A DNA stretch of 64,000 nt, taken from contig JAHECA010000003.1 in NCBI GenBank assembly GCA_024642005.1, forward strand, positions 62,001 to 126,000, given 5' to 3'. The notes beneath the pieces are model-generated. The model saw only the letters and a list, made by a program, of their open reading frames with translations. It did no database searches and had not been told where the DNA came from. Shown piece by piece: positions 53,838-63,280 of this stretch. A program made the position numbers and the translations under genes. The stretch is from Robiginitalea sp. GTDB taxonomy: Bacteria > Bacteroidota > Bacteroidia > Flavobacteriales > Flavobacteriaceae. Each line of letters opens with the position of its first letter. Position 1 is the first letter of the stretch.

Positions 53838-54839
53838 TTAAATAAAACTGCGAAACAGGCTAAACCGCATGAGCCATTCCAGCAGAAGCAGTCCTCCGGC
53901 CAGCAGCACCCAGGGCCTGAAAAGTTCTTCGTACCGGTAGTACTTCAATTCTTCAACCTCCGTTTTTTCCAGTTTGTTGATTTCCTCGTAAATGGCCTCC
54001 AGTTCTTCATTGTCGGTGGCCCGAAAATAACGCCCTCCTGTTGCCTCGGCAATGGCCTTTAGCAGGTCTTCGTCAATTTCGACCTGCCGCATCCCATACC
54101 GGAACGAACCGTCGGGATTATAGCCGATGGGAGAGAGCGCATTGCCGTTGGTGCCCAGCCCGATCGTATAGGTTTTTATGCTGTATTCCAGGGCCAGGTC
54201 GGCGGCTGTTTGCGGTTCGATAAAGCCGGCGTTGTTTACCCCGTCTGTAAGCAAGATAATGACTTTGGAAACTGCCGCGCTTTCCTTGAGGCGGTTCACA
54301 GAGGTGGCCAGGCCCATCCCGATCGCCGTGCCGTCGGTAAGCTGCCCATAGGTAATTTCACGCAGGGCACCCAGCACAATGCCCTTGTCACTGGTAATCG
54401 GCGTTTTTGTATAGCTCTCCCCGGCGTAGGCAACCAGTCCGATGCGATCGTTGGGCCGTTTGTTGATAAACTCGGCTGCAACCTCTTTTAGGGCCGAAAG
54501 GCGGTTGGGCTTCAGATCGCGGGCCAGCATGCTCGACGAAACATCGATGGCCATAACGATATCGATCCCTTTTGTGGTTTTCGTGCGCGTAGAGACATCC
54601 TGGGTTTGGGGGCGCGCCATGGCAACGATCACAGCAGCCAGAGCCAGGAGCCTCAGGGCGGGCAATACGGGGTATGCCCTGGCCAGCAGGGAGGGCTTGC
54701 CAAAGCTGCCCAGGCTGGGCATGCGCAGGCTGGCCGATAGCTTCCTGCGCCTGAGCCAGTACCAAAGGATGGCCACCGGCAGCAGGAGCAGCAGCCAGAA
54801 AAACTCAGGATTGGCAAATTCGATATGGCTCCCGATCAT
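53838..54839 (-). CDS. batA: BatA: membrane-anchored von Willebrand factor A protein
   Basis: 333 aa from the ATG at 54839, which overlaps the stop of the upstream gene (ATGA). N-terminal membrane segments (WLLLLLPVAILWYW and LPALRLLALAAVIVA), then a VWA domain with MIDAS DVSSSM, LTDGVNNAG and a C-terminal membrane helix (PWVLLAGGLLLLEWLM). The frame is open to 54914 but that part has no family similarity. Confidence 0.94.
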   Translation of the reverse strand: MIGSHIEFANPEFFWLLLLLPVAILWYWLRRRKLSASLRMPSLGSFGKPSLLARAYPVLPALRLLALAAVIVAMARPQTQDVSTRTKTTKGIDIVMAIDVSSSMLARDLKPNRLSALKEVAAEFINKRPNDRIGLVAYAGESYTKTPITSDKGIVLGALREITYGQLTDGTAIGMGLATSVNRLKESAAVSKVIILLTDGVNNAGFIEPQTAADLALEYSIKTYTIGLGTNGNALSPIGYNPDGSFRYGMRQVEIDEDLLKAIAEATGGRYFRATDNEELEAIYEEINKLEKTEVEELKYYRYEELFRPWVLLAGGLLLLEWLMRFSLFRSFI

Positions 54840-56488
54840 ACGATGGTTTTTACTTCTAGAGTTTTCAGGATGCGGGCCACAATCTGCTCGGCATAGGCGT
54901 CGCCGCGTTCCCACGACAATACCACCTGTTGCAGAAACCCGTTGCCCCCGAAAAGCAGGATGTTGTATTCCCCTTCTATGGTTGCTCCCGAGTCTGGGGC
55001 CGTCAGGCGGGCAGTGCCGTACACCTTAATCCCCTTAACCCCGGAAACGGTGGAAAATTCTTCCTGCTTGGTTATAATGTTGCGGGCCCCCGCCTGTTCC
55101 AGCCGTTTGAGGACCTCTTCAATGCTCGCTTCGAAGTCAGGTTCTGTTTTCGGGTCGGCCAAGAGAGTGGAATTGACCATAACAGACAGGTTTGCCCGGG
55201 GGTTGTCGGAGGCGAATACCGCCATGCTCCGGATTTGGGCGCGGGCCTCTTCCGAAAGCTCTAACTCCCGTCGGTAGAGCACCTCCGGGGATTCGAGGAT
55301 TATGGGAGGGAAACCATAGGAACTCGCTACCCATTCACCCTCCAGCAGCGATTTGGTTGGGGTGCCCAGCACGCTGTCGTGCACCCGTTGGTAGCCGAAA
55401 ATGCCTACGGAGGCAATTCCGGCAATAAGCAGCAGGGCAGCCAGGCTTGCCGCCGCCATCCAGAGGCGCTTGCGCCGTTTTTTTGCCTGGAGGGCTTCCC
55501 GGTAGGCCTCCTGCTCCAGCAGTTCTTCTTCAGTGGGTTCCGGAAGGGTTTCGTGCGTTTTGACCACGATGAGCTCAACATCCTTTCGGTCTCGCTCTGC
55601 ATCGCCTGCCGGCGGCTTCGATTTGGCGAATTTCACCAAATCGGCCGTTTCCAGGATGCGGCGGAACTGTTTCAGGGTGTCGGCATCCAGTTTCAACTGG
55701 CCGGCATCGCGCAGCATTTCAAGTTTGATAATGAGCTCGGCCGTGGTGCTTTCCAGGGCACTTATGTGGACCTCTTCTTCCAGGTACGACCGCACGATTG
55801 CCGTAAGCTCGGTATAGTATTGCTTGTATTCGTCCTGGATCAGGTAGCGGGAATCTTCGAGCCGCTTCAACTCGCGCATGGCCCGCTCGAAAGGGGGCAG
55901 CAGGGCCTCTTCTTCCTGAGGGGTCAGGGGTTTTTTCCGCATGAAGAACCAATAATACGCCCCACCGGCCAGCAAAAGCAACACGGCGATCCATCCCAGC
56001 CAGGCCAGCGACCGCCCCCGTACCTCCATCAGGGGCTTGATATCGTACATTTTCTGTACCGTGGTGTCGACCGGTACGGTCGCCACAGACACCAACAGGG
56101 AATCGGTAAAGTAACCTTTCCCGTTTATCTCGATGTGCTGGGTGGGTAACAGGTACACCCCGCTGTCGAACTGGGTGAGGGCATAGGTCTTCAACAGGGT
56201 CATTCGCTCGTCGTGGCGGGTGGTGTCAGTTTGGAACGATTCCACGGTCTCCAGGGGCGAAAAGGTCTGACCCTCGGGGAAAATAACCTGGGCGGTGGTG
56301 TCTGCTTCGACTGTGATGGTGAAATTCACCTGCTCCCCGATACGGATCGAGAGGGTGTCGATAGAGGTGCTGATGCGGGGTTCTGACTGCCCCGTAGCGG
56401 ACAGGGCCCACAGCAGCATCCCTGTGGCCAGGAAGACCCTGAGGGCCCCGGGCGACACGATTCGCATAGAGGTGCTATTGAGGTGCAT
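54836..56488 (-). CDS. Bat operon membrane protein of unknown function
   Basis: 550 aa between the DUF58 gene and batA. Its start overlaps the DUF58 stop by 1 nt. Signal peptide (LRVFLATGMLLWALSATGQ), an N-terminal beta-rich region that resembles the start of BatD (IRIGEQVNFTITVEADTTAQ), a membrane segment at about 160-185, a long cytoplasmic helical section, a second membrane segment near 345-365, and a C-terminal domain with a conserved-looking ARLTAPDSGATIEGEYNI. Position makes a role in the Bat complex likely. The domain itself is not one I can name. Confidence 0.75.
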   Translation of the reverse strand: MHLNSTSMRIVSPGALRVFLATGMLLWALSATGQSEPRISTSIDTLSIRIGEQVNFTITVEADTTAQVIFPEGQTFSPLETVESFQTDTTRHDERMTLLKTYALTQFDSGVYLLPTQHIEINGKGYFTDSLLVSVATVPVDTTVQKMYDIKPLMEVRGRSLAWLGWIAVLLLLAGGAYYWFFMRKKPLTPQEEEALLPPFERAMRELKRLEDSRYLIQDEYKQYYTELTAIVRSYLEEEVHISALESTTAELIIKLEMLRDAGQLKLDADTLKQFRRILETADLVKFAKSKPPAGDAERDRKDVELIVVKTHETLPEPTEEELLEQEAYREALQAKKRRKRLWMAAASLAALLLIAGIASVGIFGYQRVHDSVLGTPTKSLLEGEWVASSYGFPPIILESPEVLYRRELELSEEARAQIRSMAVFASDNPRANLSVMVNSTLLADPKTEPDFEASIEEVLKRLEQAGARNIITKQEEFSTVSGVKGIKVYGTARLTAPDSGATIEGEYNILLFGGNGFLQQVVLSWERGDAYAEQIVARILKTLEVKTIV

Positions 56489-57354
56489 CAGCCGCGGCGT
56501 TTAAAATATCCCAATAATTTTTTCACATAGCTCTCGTCGACCCTGCAGTCGAGTATTCCGCACCCGGCCCGGGTAAAAGTGTCTCTGAAGTAATTGACCC
56601 GCTCCAGGTAGCTGGCCTCGTACTGTCGCCTGAGCCGGCCCGACTGGGTGTTGATCATGCGCACCTGGCCCGTTTCGGCATCGAGCATGGGCACCAGCCC
56701 CACGTTGGGCAATTCGGCCTCGCGGGGGTCGTAAATGCGAATCCCGGTAAGGTCGTGCTTGTTTCCCGTAATGCGCAGCGTCTGCTCGTAGGAGGCGGTC
56801 ATAAAGTCTGAGAGGACGAAAACAATGGCTTTTTTCTTGAGCACATTCGAGAGGAACTTGAGCGCAACCGAGAGGTCGGTCTTGCGGCTGGCAGGTTCGA
56901 ATTCGAGCAGTTCGCGGATAATGCGCAGGACGTGGCTCTTGCCTTTTTTGGGTGGGATGAAAAGCTCCACCTCATCCGAAAACAGGATGAGGCCCACCTT
57001 GTCGTTGTTCTGCATGGCCGAGAAAGCCAGGGTGGCTGAGATCTCGGTAAGCACCTCGCGCTTGAACTGGTCCACGGTTCCGAATTGCTCAGACCCGCTC
57101 ACATCGACCATAAGTACCATGGTGAGTTCCCGCTCCTCCTCGAACACTTTCACAAAGGGCTGGTTGTAGCGGGCGGTCACGTTCCAATCGATCGAGCGCA
57201 CATCGTCCCCGAACTGGTACTGCCTTACCTCGCTGAAGGTCATACCCCGCCCCTTGAAGGTGGAATGGTATTCCCCTCCAAAGATGTGATCAGACAGACG
57301 GCGCGTCTTGATCTCGATCTTCCGGACTTTCTTTAAGAGCTCTTTGGTATCCAT
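56488..57354 (-). CDS. DUF58 domain protein of the MoxR/Bat system
   Basis: 288 aa from the ATG at 57354 (an in-frame TTG lies upstream). The DUF58 signature EYHSTFKGRGMTFSEVRQYQ and DDVRSIDWNVTARYNQPFVK leads into a VWA-like fold with VDVSGSEQFG and VFVLSDFM. The protein is cytoplasmic, with no membrane segment. In this gene group DUF58 follows MoxR and precedes the Bat VWA genes. Confidence 0.92.
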   Translation of the reverse strand: MDTKELLKKVRKIEIKTRRLSDHIFGGEYHSTFKGRGMTFSEVRQYQFGDDVRSIDWNVTARYNQPFVKVFEEERELTMVLMVDVSGSEQFGTVDQFKREVLTEISATLAFSAMQNNDKVGLILFSDEVELFIPPKKGKSHVLRIIRELLEFEPASRKTDLSVALKFLSNVLKKKAIVFVLSDFMTASYEQTLRITGNKHDLTGIRIYDPREAELPNVGLVPMLDAETGQVRMINTQSGRLRRQYEASYLERVNYFRDTFTRAGCGILDCRVDESYVKKLLGYFKRRG

Positions 57355-57422
57355 GACCAATCAGGAGTGGCGGCTGGCGCAAGGCCGGGCCCCAAGGGGG
57401 AGACAGCCTCGTGGTGCCCTTG

Positions 57423-58424
57423 TCAGGGCACCTCGATTTCGTTTACAATGCGGTTGATGATCTCTTCCGAAGTAACATTTTCGGCTTCGGCCTCGTAGGT
57501 AATCCCGATGCGGTGTCGCAGCACATCGTGCACCACGGCCCGCACGTCCTCGGGGATTACATAGCCCCTGCGTTTTATGAAGGCGTAACATTTGGCTGCA
57601 ACAGCCATGTTGATACTGCCCCTGGGGGAAGCGCCGAAGCTGATCAGCGGCTTGAGATCGGCCAGCTGGTATTTTTCGGGGTAGCGGGTAGCGAACACAA
57701 TGTCGAGGATGTACTTCTCGATCTTTTCATCCATATAGACCTCCCGAACCGTTTTCTGGGCGCTCAGAATTTGCTTCAGGCTTACCACCTGGTTCACAGG
57801 CTGCAGGGAGCCCTTCAGGTTTTGCCGGATGATGAGTTGCTCTTCGGCCATTTTCGGGTAGTCGATCACGGTCTTGAGCATGAACCGGTCTACCTGTGCT
57901 TCTGGAAGGGGATAGGTGCCTTCCTGTTCTACCGGGTTCTGGGTGGCCATGACCAGAAAAGGTTCGTCGAGCTTGAAGGTTTCGTCGCCAATGGTGACCT
58001 GGTGTTCCTGCATCGCTTCCAGCAGGGCCGACTGCACCTTGGCGGGAGCCCGGTTGATTTCGTCGGCGAGGATGAAATTGGCAAATACAGGTCCTCTTTT
58101 GATGGAGAAGTCGTTTTCCTTGATGTTGTAGATCATGGTGCCAATTACGTCGGCGGGAAGGAGGTCTGGCGTAAACTGGATGCGGGAGAAGCTACCCTTG
58201 ACGGCATTGGCGAGGGTTTTGATCGCCAGCGTTTTGGCCAGGCCGGGAACGCCTTCCAGCAAAATATGCCCCTGTCCTAAAAGCCCAATCAGCAGGCGTT
58301 CGATCATGGCCCGCTGGCCGACGATCGCTTTGTCCATTTCGTGAATCAGCAGATCAATGAAAGCGCTTTCCTGGGCAATTTTCTCGTTCATAGCGCTGAT
58401 GTCCACCGCCTTGGTTTCTTCCAT
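57423..58424 (-). CDS. MoxR family AAA+ ATPase
   Basis: 333 aa; probable chaperone-like ATPase of the Bat system. Walker A GVPGLAKT near residue 58, Walker B ILADEINRAPAKVQSALLEA, sensor MATQNPVEQEGTYPLPEAQ and the arginine-rich C-terminal domain are all present. First gene of the moxR-DUF58-bat operon (58424 down to 49408). 68 nt separate it from DUF58. The upstream gap 58425-58584 is AT-rich but shows no clear promoter box. Confidence 0.94.
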   Translation of the reverse strand: MEETKAVDISAMNEKIAQESAFIDLLIHEMDKAIVGQRAMIERLLIGLLGQGHILLEGVPGLAKTLAIKTLANAVKGSFSRIQFTPDLLPADVIGTMIYNIKENDFSIKRGPVFANFILADEINRAPAKVQSALLEAMQEHQVTIGDETFKLDEPFLVMATQNPVEQEGTYPLPEAQVDRFMLKTVIDYPKMAEEQLIIRQNLKGSLQPVNQVVSLKQILSAQKTVREVYMDEKIEKYILDIVFATRYPEKYQLADLKPLISFGASPRGSINMAVAAKCYAFIKRRGYVIPEDVRAVVHDVLRHRIGITYEAEAENVTSEEIINRIVNEIEVP

Positions 58425-58584
58425 AAAAAGTAATTAGATTTAGTTTGGCAAAAGGCCTGTTTGGTTGCACCTCGCAAATTGAAAATTTATTCATTGGGAG
58501 CCTGTTAATGATTGGTTAAAAAAATCCGAAAACCCTAAGTTTTATGACGCTTTTAAGGGATTTTCTCACTACTTTCACAAGCCT

Positions 58585-59460
58585 ATGACACAGGCTTCAA
58601 ACTACACGCCAGTCATTGCCGGAACCATGACCTGGGGCAAGTGGGGAAAAGGCTTCTCCACGGCCGAAATGGTCGCCCTTATGAAGCAATGCCTGGAGCT
58701 CGGGATTACCACCTTCGACCATGCCGATATTTACGGCGGCTATACCAACGAAGCCGACTTCGGCAAGGCATTTTCCAAAAGCGGGATTGCCCGCGAATCA
58801 GTTGAGTTCATCAGCAAATGCGGCATACAGTACCCCTGTGAGGCCCGCCCGATGGCAGAAAAGCATTACCAGTACGACGCAGATTACATTGTGGGCTCTG
58901 CCGAGCAATCCCTGAAAAACCTGCATACCGACTACCTCGACTTGCTGTTGCTGCACCGCCCCAGCCCCCTGATGGACCCATCTGAAGTGGGGGAGGCCTT
59001 CAGCCGGCTGAAAGACTCGGGTAAGGTGCGCTCGTTTGGGGTGTCGAATTTCACGCCCTCTCAGACTGCCCTGATCGAAACGGCTGTACCTGTCGAGGCC
59101 AACCAGTTCGAATGTTCTATCACGGCCCGGCAGGCCCTGTATGACGGGGTGCTGGACGACTGCATCATCAATGGACGTACAGCCATGGCCTGGAGCCCCC
59201 TCGGCAGCTTTTTCCGGGAAGACGATGCCTGCAAGGCTCGGATTTCAGAGGTGATGGGCGGGATGTGCGAAAAGTACGGCGCCTCAGAAAGCCAGCTGTT
59301 GCTGGCCTGGTTGATGCGCCACCCGGCGGGCATCCACCCCGTGGTCGGCACCACCGATGCAGGGCGCCTGGCCGATGCGGTGGCCGCAACCCGGTTCACG
59401 ATGGAATTGGATGATTGGTTTGTGCTGCTGGTAGCGGCACAGGGGCACAAGGTGCCCTAA
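58585..59460 (+). CDS. Aldo/keto reductase
   Basis: NADPH-dependent carbonyl reductase of 291 aa. Barrel motifs: TFDHADIYGGYTNEADFG near residue 45 (catalytic Asp and Tyr), EFISKCGIQY (catalytic Lys), LLLLHRPSPLMDP (catalytic His) and SFGVSNFTPSQTAL. It resembles the YdhF-type oxidoreductases. First gene of a three-gene plus-strand operon (12 nt to the SDR gene). Confidence 0.92.
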   Translation: MTQASNYTPVIAGTMTWGKWGKGFSTAEMVALMKQCLELGITTFDHADIYGGYTNEADFGKAFSKSGIARESVEFISKCGIQYPCEARPMAEKHYQYDADYIVGSAEQSLKNLHTDYLDLLLLHRPSPLMDPSEVGEAFSRLKDSGKVRSFGVSNFTPSQTALIETAVPVEANQFECSITARQALYDGVLDDCIINGRTAMAWSPLGSFFREDDACKARISEVMGGMCEKYGASESQLLLAWLMRHPAGIHPVVGTTDAGRLADAVAATRFTMELDDWFVLLVAAQGHKVP

Positions 59461-59472
59461 AAAAGGAATACT

Positions 59473-60219
59473 ATGGATAAGACGGTTTTTATCACCGGAG
59501 CCACCAGCGGAATTGGCCGGGCTACCGCCTTGCTGCTGGCCGGCATGGGTTGCAGGATCGTAGCCTGCGGCCGCCGCGAAGAGCGGCTGCAAGACTTGAA
59601 ACAACAGTTGGGCGATCAGGTGCACACCCTGGTGTTTGACGTGCGCGACCGCGATTCGGTTCAAAAGGCGATCGCCTCATTGCCAGGGCCCTTCAGCCGG
59701 GTAGACGTGCTCGTTAACAATGCCGGGAACGCCCACGGCCTCGACCCGGTGCAGGTCGGGAGCCTGGACGACTGGGACGCCATGATCGACATCAATGTGA
59801 AGGGGCTGCTGTACGTCACCAAAGCCCTGCTGCCGACCTTGATGCAGAGCAAGCAGGGCCATATTGTAAACATCGGCTCCACGGCAGCCAAGGAAGTATA
59901 TCCGGCAGGGAATGTCTACTGCGCAAGCAAGCATGCGGTAGATGCCCTGACCACAGGCCTGCGCATAGACCTGAACGGCACCGGCATACGCGTTGGGGCC
60001 ATCCATCCGGGCATGGTGGAAACCGAATTCAGTCTGGTCCGCTTCAAGGGGGACGCCCCCAGGGCGTCTCGGGTTTACCAGGGGTTTGAGCCCCTGAAGC
60101 CGGAAGATATTGCCGGGCTGGTCTGGTTTGCCATCAGCCAGCCTCCCCACGTTAACATAGCCGACCTGGTGGTTATGCCCACCGCCCAGGCAAGCAGCAC
60201 CATCGTCCATAAAACATGA
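59473..60219 (+). CDS. Short-chain dehydrogenase/reductase
   Basis: 248 aa. Cofactor motif FITGATSGIGRATA, NAG motif VLVNNAGNAHGLDP, active-site Ser in INIGSTAAKEV-like segment (VNIGSTAAKEVYP), and YCASKHAVDAL for Tyr-xxx-Lys. The pattern resembles serine 3-dehydrogenase/YdfG-type enzymes acting on 3-hydroxy acids. The stop overlaps the next start by 4 nt (ATGA). Confidence 0.92.
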   Translation: MDKTVFITGATSGIGRATALLLAGMGCRIVACGRREERLQDLKQQLGDQVHTLVFDVRDRDSVQKAIASLPGPFSRVDVLVNNAGNAHGLDPVQVGSLDDWDAMIDINVKGLLYVTKALLPTLMQSKQGHIVNIGSTAAKEVYPAGNVYCASKHAVDALTTGLRIDLNGTGIRVGAIHPGMVETEFSLVRFKGDAPRASRVYQGFEPLKPEDIAGLVWFAISQPPHVNIADLVVMPTAQASSTIVHKT

Positions 60220-61352
60220 TCAACAAGCGCTTGCTGATCAAGAACCTGCTGGCTCACAATGACGAGAACAGCTTCTATGACAAAAAGCGCTTTGTCGACA
60301 TCGGGCCCAAAGAAGGGAAAGCCAAGTTCCTGAAGCACGTCTGCGCCCTGGCAAACAGCAACCCGGCCAACCGGTCGTACATTGTGGTGGGGGTCGAAGA
60401 CGCCGACAATGCCATACAGGGGGTCGACTTTTTTGACGACAGCAAGATCCAGAACCTGGTGAACGCCTACCTGGACAACCCGCCCGCCATCACCTATGAA
60501 AACGTGCATTTCCCGCACCTGCCCGAGGGCAAGGTGGTGGGGCTGGTCACCATCACTTCTTCCGGAAATGCCTGCAGCCTTAAAAAGAACATTTGGAAAT
60601 ACTACGGGGGAACGGCTTTCCTGCGGGAGGGCAGCGTAAGCAAACCCCTGCAGACCACCCCCCGGCTGCGCGACGTGAACTCACCTGTGGTGGCCGAGAT
60701 CGAGCGGCATGCGAAGAACAACATCGAACTGACCCTGGACGGCGTCATAGATTTCATACACCTGCGCCACAAAGACCTCTCCAGCAACTACAAGGTGTTC
60801 AAAGAACAGTTTGTGGTGTGCTGGGCGGGCAACCGGAAGGTTGTCAAGGAGCAGGAGTATTTTTCACGGGTAGACATCGAGCTGATCAACGAGCAGGTCA
60901 AGCTCTTCTTTTCGGCCCTGGACGAAGTGGCCATCCGCCACAACCCGGATTCCTTTGTAATCGAGGAGTACGTGCACCTGGGGCTGGGCGACCAGAAGCG
61001 CTATTACCCGCTCGAACAGGTGTCCATCGTCTTTGCCGATAACGGCACCTACCAGATCCAGAGCGAACTTCTTTTTTCACCCCCACAGTACGACCGCAAG
61101 ACCCTGCACCATGTCTTCAATGCAAACAGGGCCCTTTTACAGAAACTGCAGCAGAACATCCCGCTGCAGCAAGCCGAAGAGGATGACCTGCACCGCATGC
61201 CGGCATCTCTGCTCATCTGTTACCTGAATGGTTTTGAACAGGCTGGAGAGCTGCTGCAGGACGCCCGGCAATGGTTGCGGCAAAAGGACGAGAGGGCCTA
61301 TCTGGCCCTGAAAGAGGCCATGCGCATTTTGCGCAAGGTGCGTTACAGCTAG
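60216..61352 (+). CDS. AlbA_2/Schlafen-domain putative nucleotide-binding protein
   Basis: 378 aa. The N-terminal domain fits the AlbA_2 (SLFN AAA_4-like) fold: KRFVDIGPKEGKAKFLKHVC, then ANSNPANRSYIVVGVEDADN with the nucleotide-binding pattern, and the sheet ending KVVGLVTITSSGNACSL. The remaining ~230 residues are helical with no family I can name. It is translationally coupled to the SDR, and its stop overlaps the stop of amylosucrase on the other strand by 3 nt. Confidence 0.78.
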   Translation: MINKRLLIKNLLAHNDENSFYDKKRFVDIGPKEGKAKFLKHVCALANSNPANRSYIVVGVEDADNAIQGVDFFDDSKIQNLVNAYLDNPPAITYENVHFPHLPEGKVVGLVTITSSGNACSLKKNIWKYYGGTAFLREGSVSKPLQTTPRLRDVNSPVVAEIERHAKNNIELTLDGVIDFIHLRHKDLSSNYKVFKEQFVVCWAGNRKVVKEQEYFSRVDIELINEQVKLFFSALDEVAIRHNPDSFVIEEYVHLGLGDQKRYYPLEQVSIVFADNGTYQIQSELLFSPPQYDRKTLHHVFNANRALLQKLQQNIPLQQAEEDDLHRMPASLLICYLNGFEQAGELLQDARQWLRQKDERAYLALKEAMRILRKVRYS

Positions 61353-63280
61353 TGCAGTTGCAACCACATCAGGGCATACGGGGGCACTTCCAGCAGCCCG
61401 CTCTGCACTTTACCCCTCGAATGGTCGGTCAGGTTGTGGTACCCTCCTTCGGCCAGATAACCCAGGCGGGCCAGCCAGGAGGCATTGACTACCTGAACTT
61501 CGGCGTCGAAGTTCGCGATAACCATTACCCCGTCTGTCTCGGATCGCCTTTCAAAGAGGAGCAGGTGGTCATTTCCGGTCAGGTGCAGGTGGGTCTTCCC
61601 GGCAGCTCCCAAAACGGGCAGTTGCCGCCGAAGCCCGATCAGGCTGCGAATCTGCCCGAATACCTGCGCCCCCGGGCCCTTCCCCTTTTTGAGGGAGGCA
61701 ACCGCCTTCCAGTCGTGATATGGACGGTTTATCCAGCGGCTGTCGTCGGCCTTGTCGGCGTCTTTCAGATAGGAATAGTCGTTGAGGGCGGCCAGCTCAT
61801 CGCCTGCATAGATCAGGGGGATGCCTTCGGAAGCCAAAATGATGCCATGCATCAGCACGATCTTGCGCACTGCAGTATCCAGTGCGTCGGCCTGCCCTGT
61901 TTCCAGCGCTTTTTCAAGTCCGAGCAGGGAGGCGGCACTTCCCGTGATGCGCCCGTCCCCGGTTAGGGGGTTGAACATGAAGATCGCCCCTTTGGCCGGA
62001 GACCAGCCGAGGCGCTGACAGTAGTAGTCGAGCAGGAACCTGCGGTGTGCCCCGGGGTCCCACCCCAGCTGGCGGATGTGGTTGTCGTCGAATCCCAGGC
62101 CAATGTCGTCGTGGCAGCGAATGTAGTTGATCCAGCTTCCTTCCGGTGGCTTGGGGGGCAGGCTCAGCAAGCTTTTGTAGAGCAGGGAGGTTTTCTTGGT
62201 GGCGATGGCGTCCCACAGGCAGGCCATGAGGGTGGCATTGTAGGCGAGCTCGCATTCATTGCCTTCCAGGCGGCCTTCCCCAAAGTATTTGACGATTTCT
62301 AACGGGGCTACGATTGCCTCGGCCAGAATAATGACACCGGGAGCCACTACCTGCAGGCAAAGACGAAAAAGGGCGATAAGTTTGTGGGCTTCGGGCAGGT
62401 TCTGGGACGAGGTGCCTATTTTCTTCCACAGGAATGCCAGTGCGTCGAAGCGCACCACATCGACCCCCTGGTTGGCAAGGGCTGCCAGGTTGCCCAGCAT
62501 TTCCAGGAAAACCTCAGGGTTGCTGTAGTTGAGGTCCCACTGGTAGGTATTAAAAACCGTCATGACCCAGCGGTCCATTTCAGGGATGTAGCTAAAGTTG
62601 CCAGGGGCTGTCTCTGGGAAGATTTCGGGCAGGTGCGCTTCGAACAGGTCGGGAATCGTGCGGTCTGGGTAGGTGTAGTAGTACGCCTGGTATTTCGGGT
62701 CGCCCTGGCGGGCCTTTTCGGCCCATGAGAATTCGTCGGAGGTGTGGTTCACCACGAAGTCGAGCATCAGGCAGATCCCCTTTTCCCGGAATCGTTCGGT
62801 GAGTTGGAGAAAGTCTTCGGTTTTGCCGTATCTCGGGTCGATCTCGGTATAGCTGTTTACGGCATAGCCGCCGTCGTTCGGGCCCTTGGGGCGCCGGGTA
62901 AGCGGCATCAGGTGCAGGAAGTTAATCCCCAGGTCTTCCAGGTAGGGCAGCCGGGCCTCCAGGCCGCTGAGGGAAGCGCTGAACCGGTCTACATACAGCT
63001 GCATGCCCACCCATTTGCCTTCCTGGTACCAGTTGCCCGCACCCAACCGCTGCAGATCCTGCAATTGCAGTTCGCGGGGCCGGGCCCTGAACAGGGAAGC
63101 CAGGCGCTCCAGAAGGGAAGAGAAATCATTTTCCCTGCCCGGGTAGAGCTCTTGAAACAGTTGGTCGAGCAGGGTAAAGTTGGCTGCCAGCCGCTTTTCA
63201 AAAAGGGGTTCCAGGTCTGAAAGTCGCGGGTTGCTGAGCCGCTTCCCGCCCAGCCATTTATGTGCTGCGCTTTGGTTCAT
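61349..63280 (-). CDS. Amylosucrase (GH13 subfamily 4)
   Basis: 643 aa; makes alpha-glucan chains from sucrose and releases fructose. Order of features matches Neisseria amylosucrase: helical N domain, GKWVGMQLYVDRFSASLSGL, then the GH13 barrel. Catalytic nucleophile Asp in DVVRFDALAFLWKK, acid/base Glu in IILAEAIVAP, transition-state Asp in IRCHDDIGLGF, and DFVVNHTSDEFSW. A sucrose hydrolase of the same subfamily remains possible; activity on sucrose is supported by the coupled fructokinase gene (4-nt overlap). Confidence 0.9.
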   Translation of the reverse strand: MNQSAAHKWLGGKRLSNPRLSDLEPLFEKRLAANFTLLDQLFQELYPGRENDFSSLLERLASLFRARPRELQLQDLQRLGAGNWYQEGKWVGMQLYVDRFSASLSGLEARLPYLEDLGINFLHLMPLTRRPKGPNDGGYAVNSYTEIDPRYGKTEDFLQLTERFREKGICLMLDFVVNHTSDEFSWAEKARQGDPKYQAYYYTYPDRTIPDLFEAHLPEIFPETAPGNFSYIPEMDRWVMTVFNTYQWDLNYSNPEVFLEMLGNLAALANQGVDVVRFDALAFLWKKIGTSSQNLPEAHKLIALFRLCLQVVAPGVIILAEAIVAPLEIVKYFGEGRLEGNECELAYNATLMACLWDAIATKKTSLLYKSLLSLPPKPPEGSWINYIRCHDDIGLGFDDNHIRQLGWDPGAHRRFLLDYYCQRLGWSPAKGAIFMFNPLTGDGRITGSAASLLGLEKALETGQADALDTAVRKIVLMHGIILASEGIPLIYAGDELAALNDYSYLKDADKADDSRWINRPYHDWKAVASLKKGKGPGAQVFGQIRSLIGLRRQLPVLGAAGKTHLHLTGNDHLLLFERRSETDGVMVIANFDAEVQVVNASWLARLGYLAEGGYHNLTDHSRGKVQSGLLEVPPYALMWLQLH

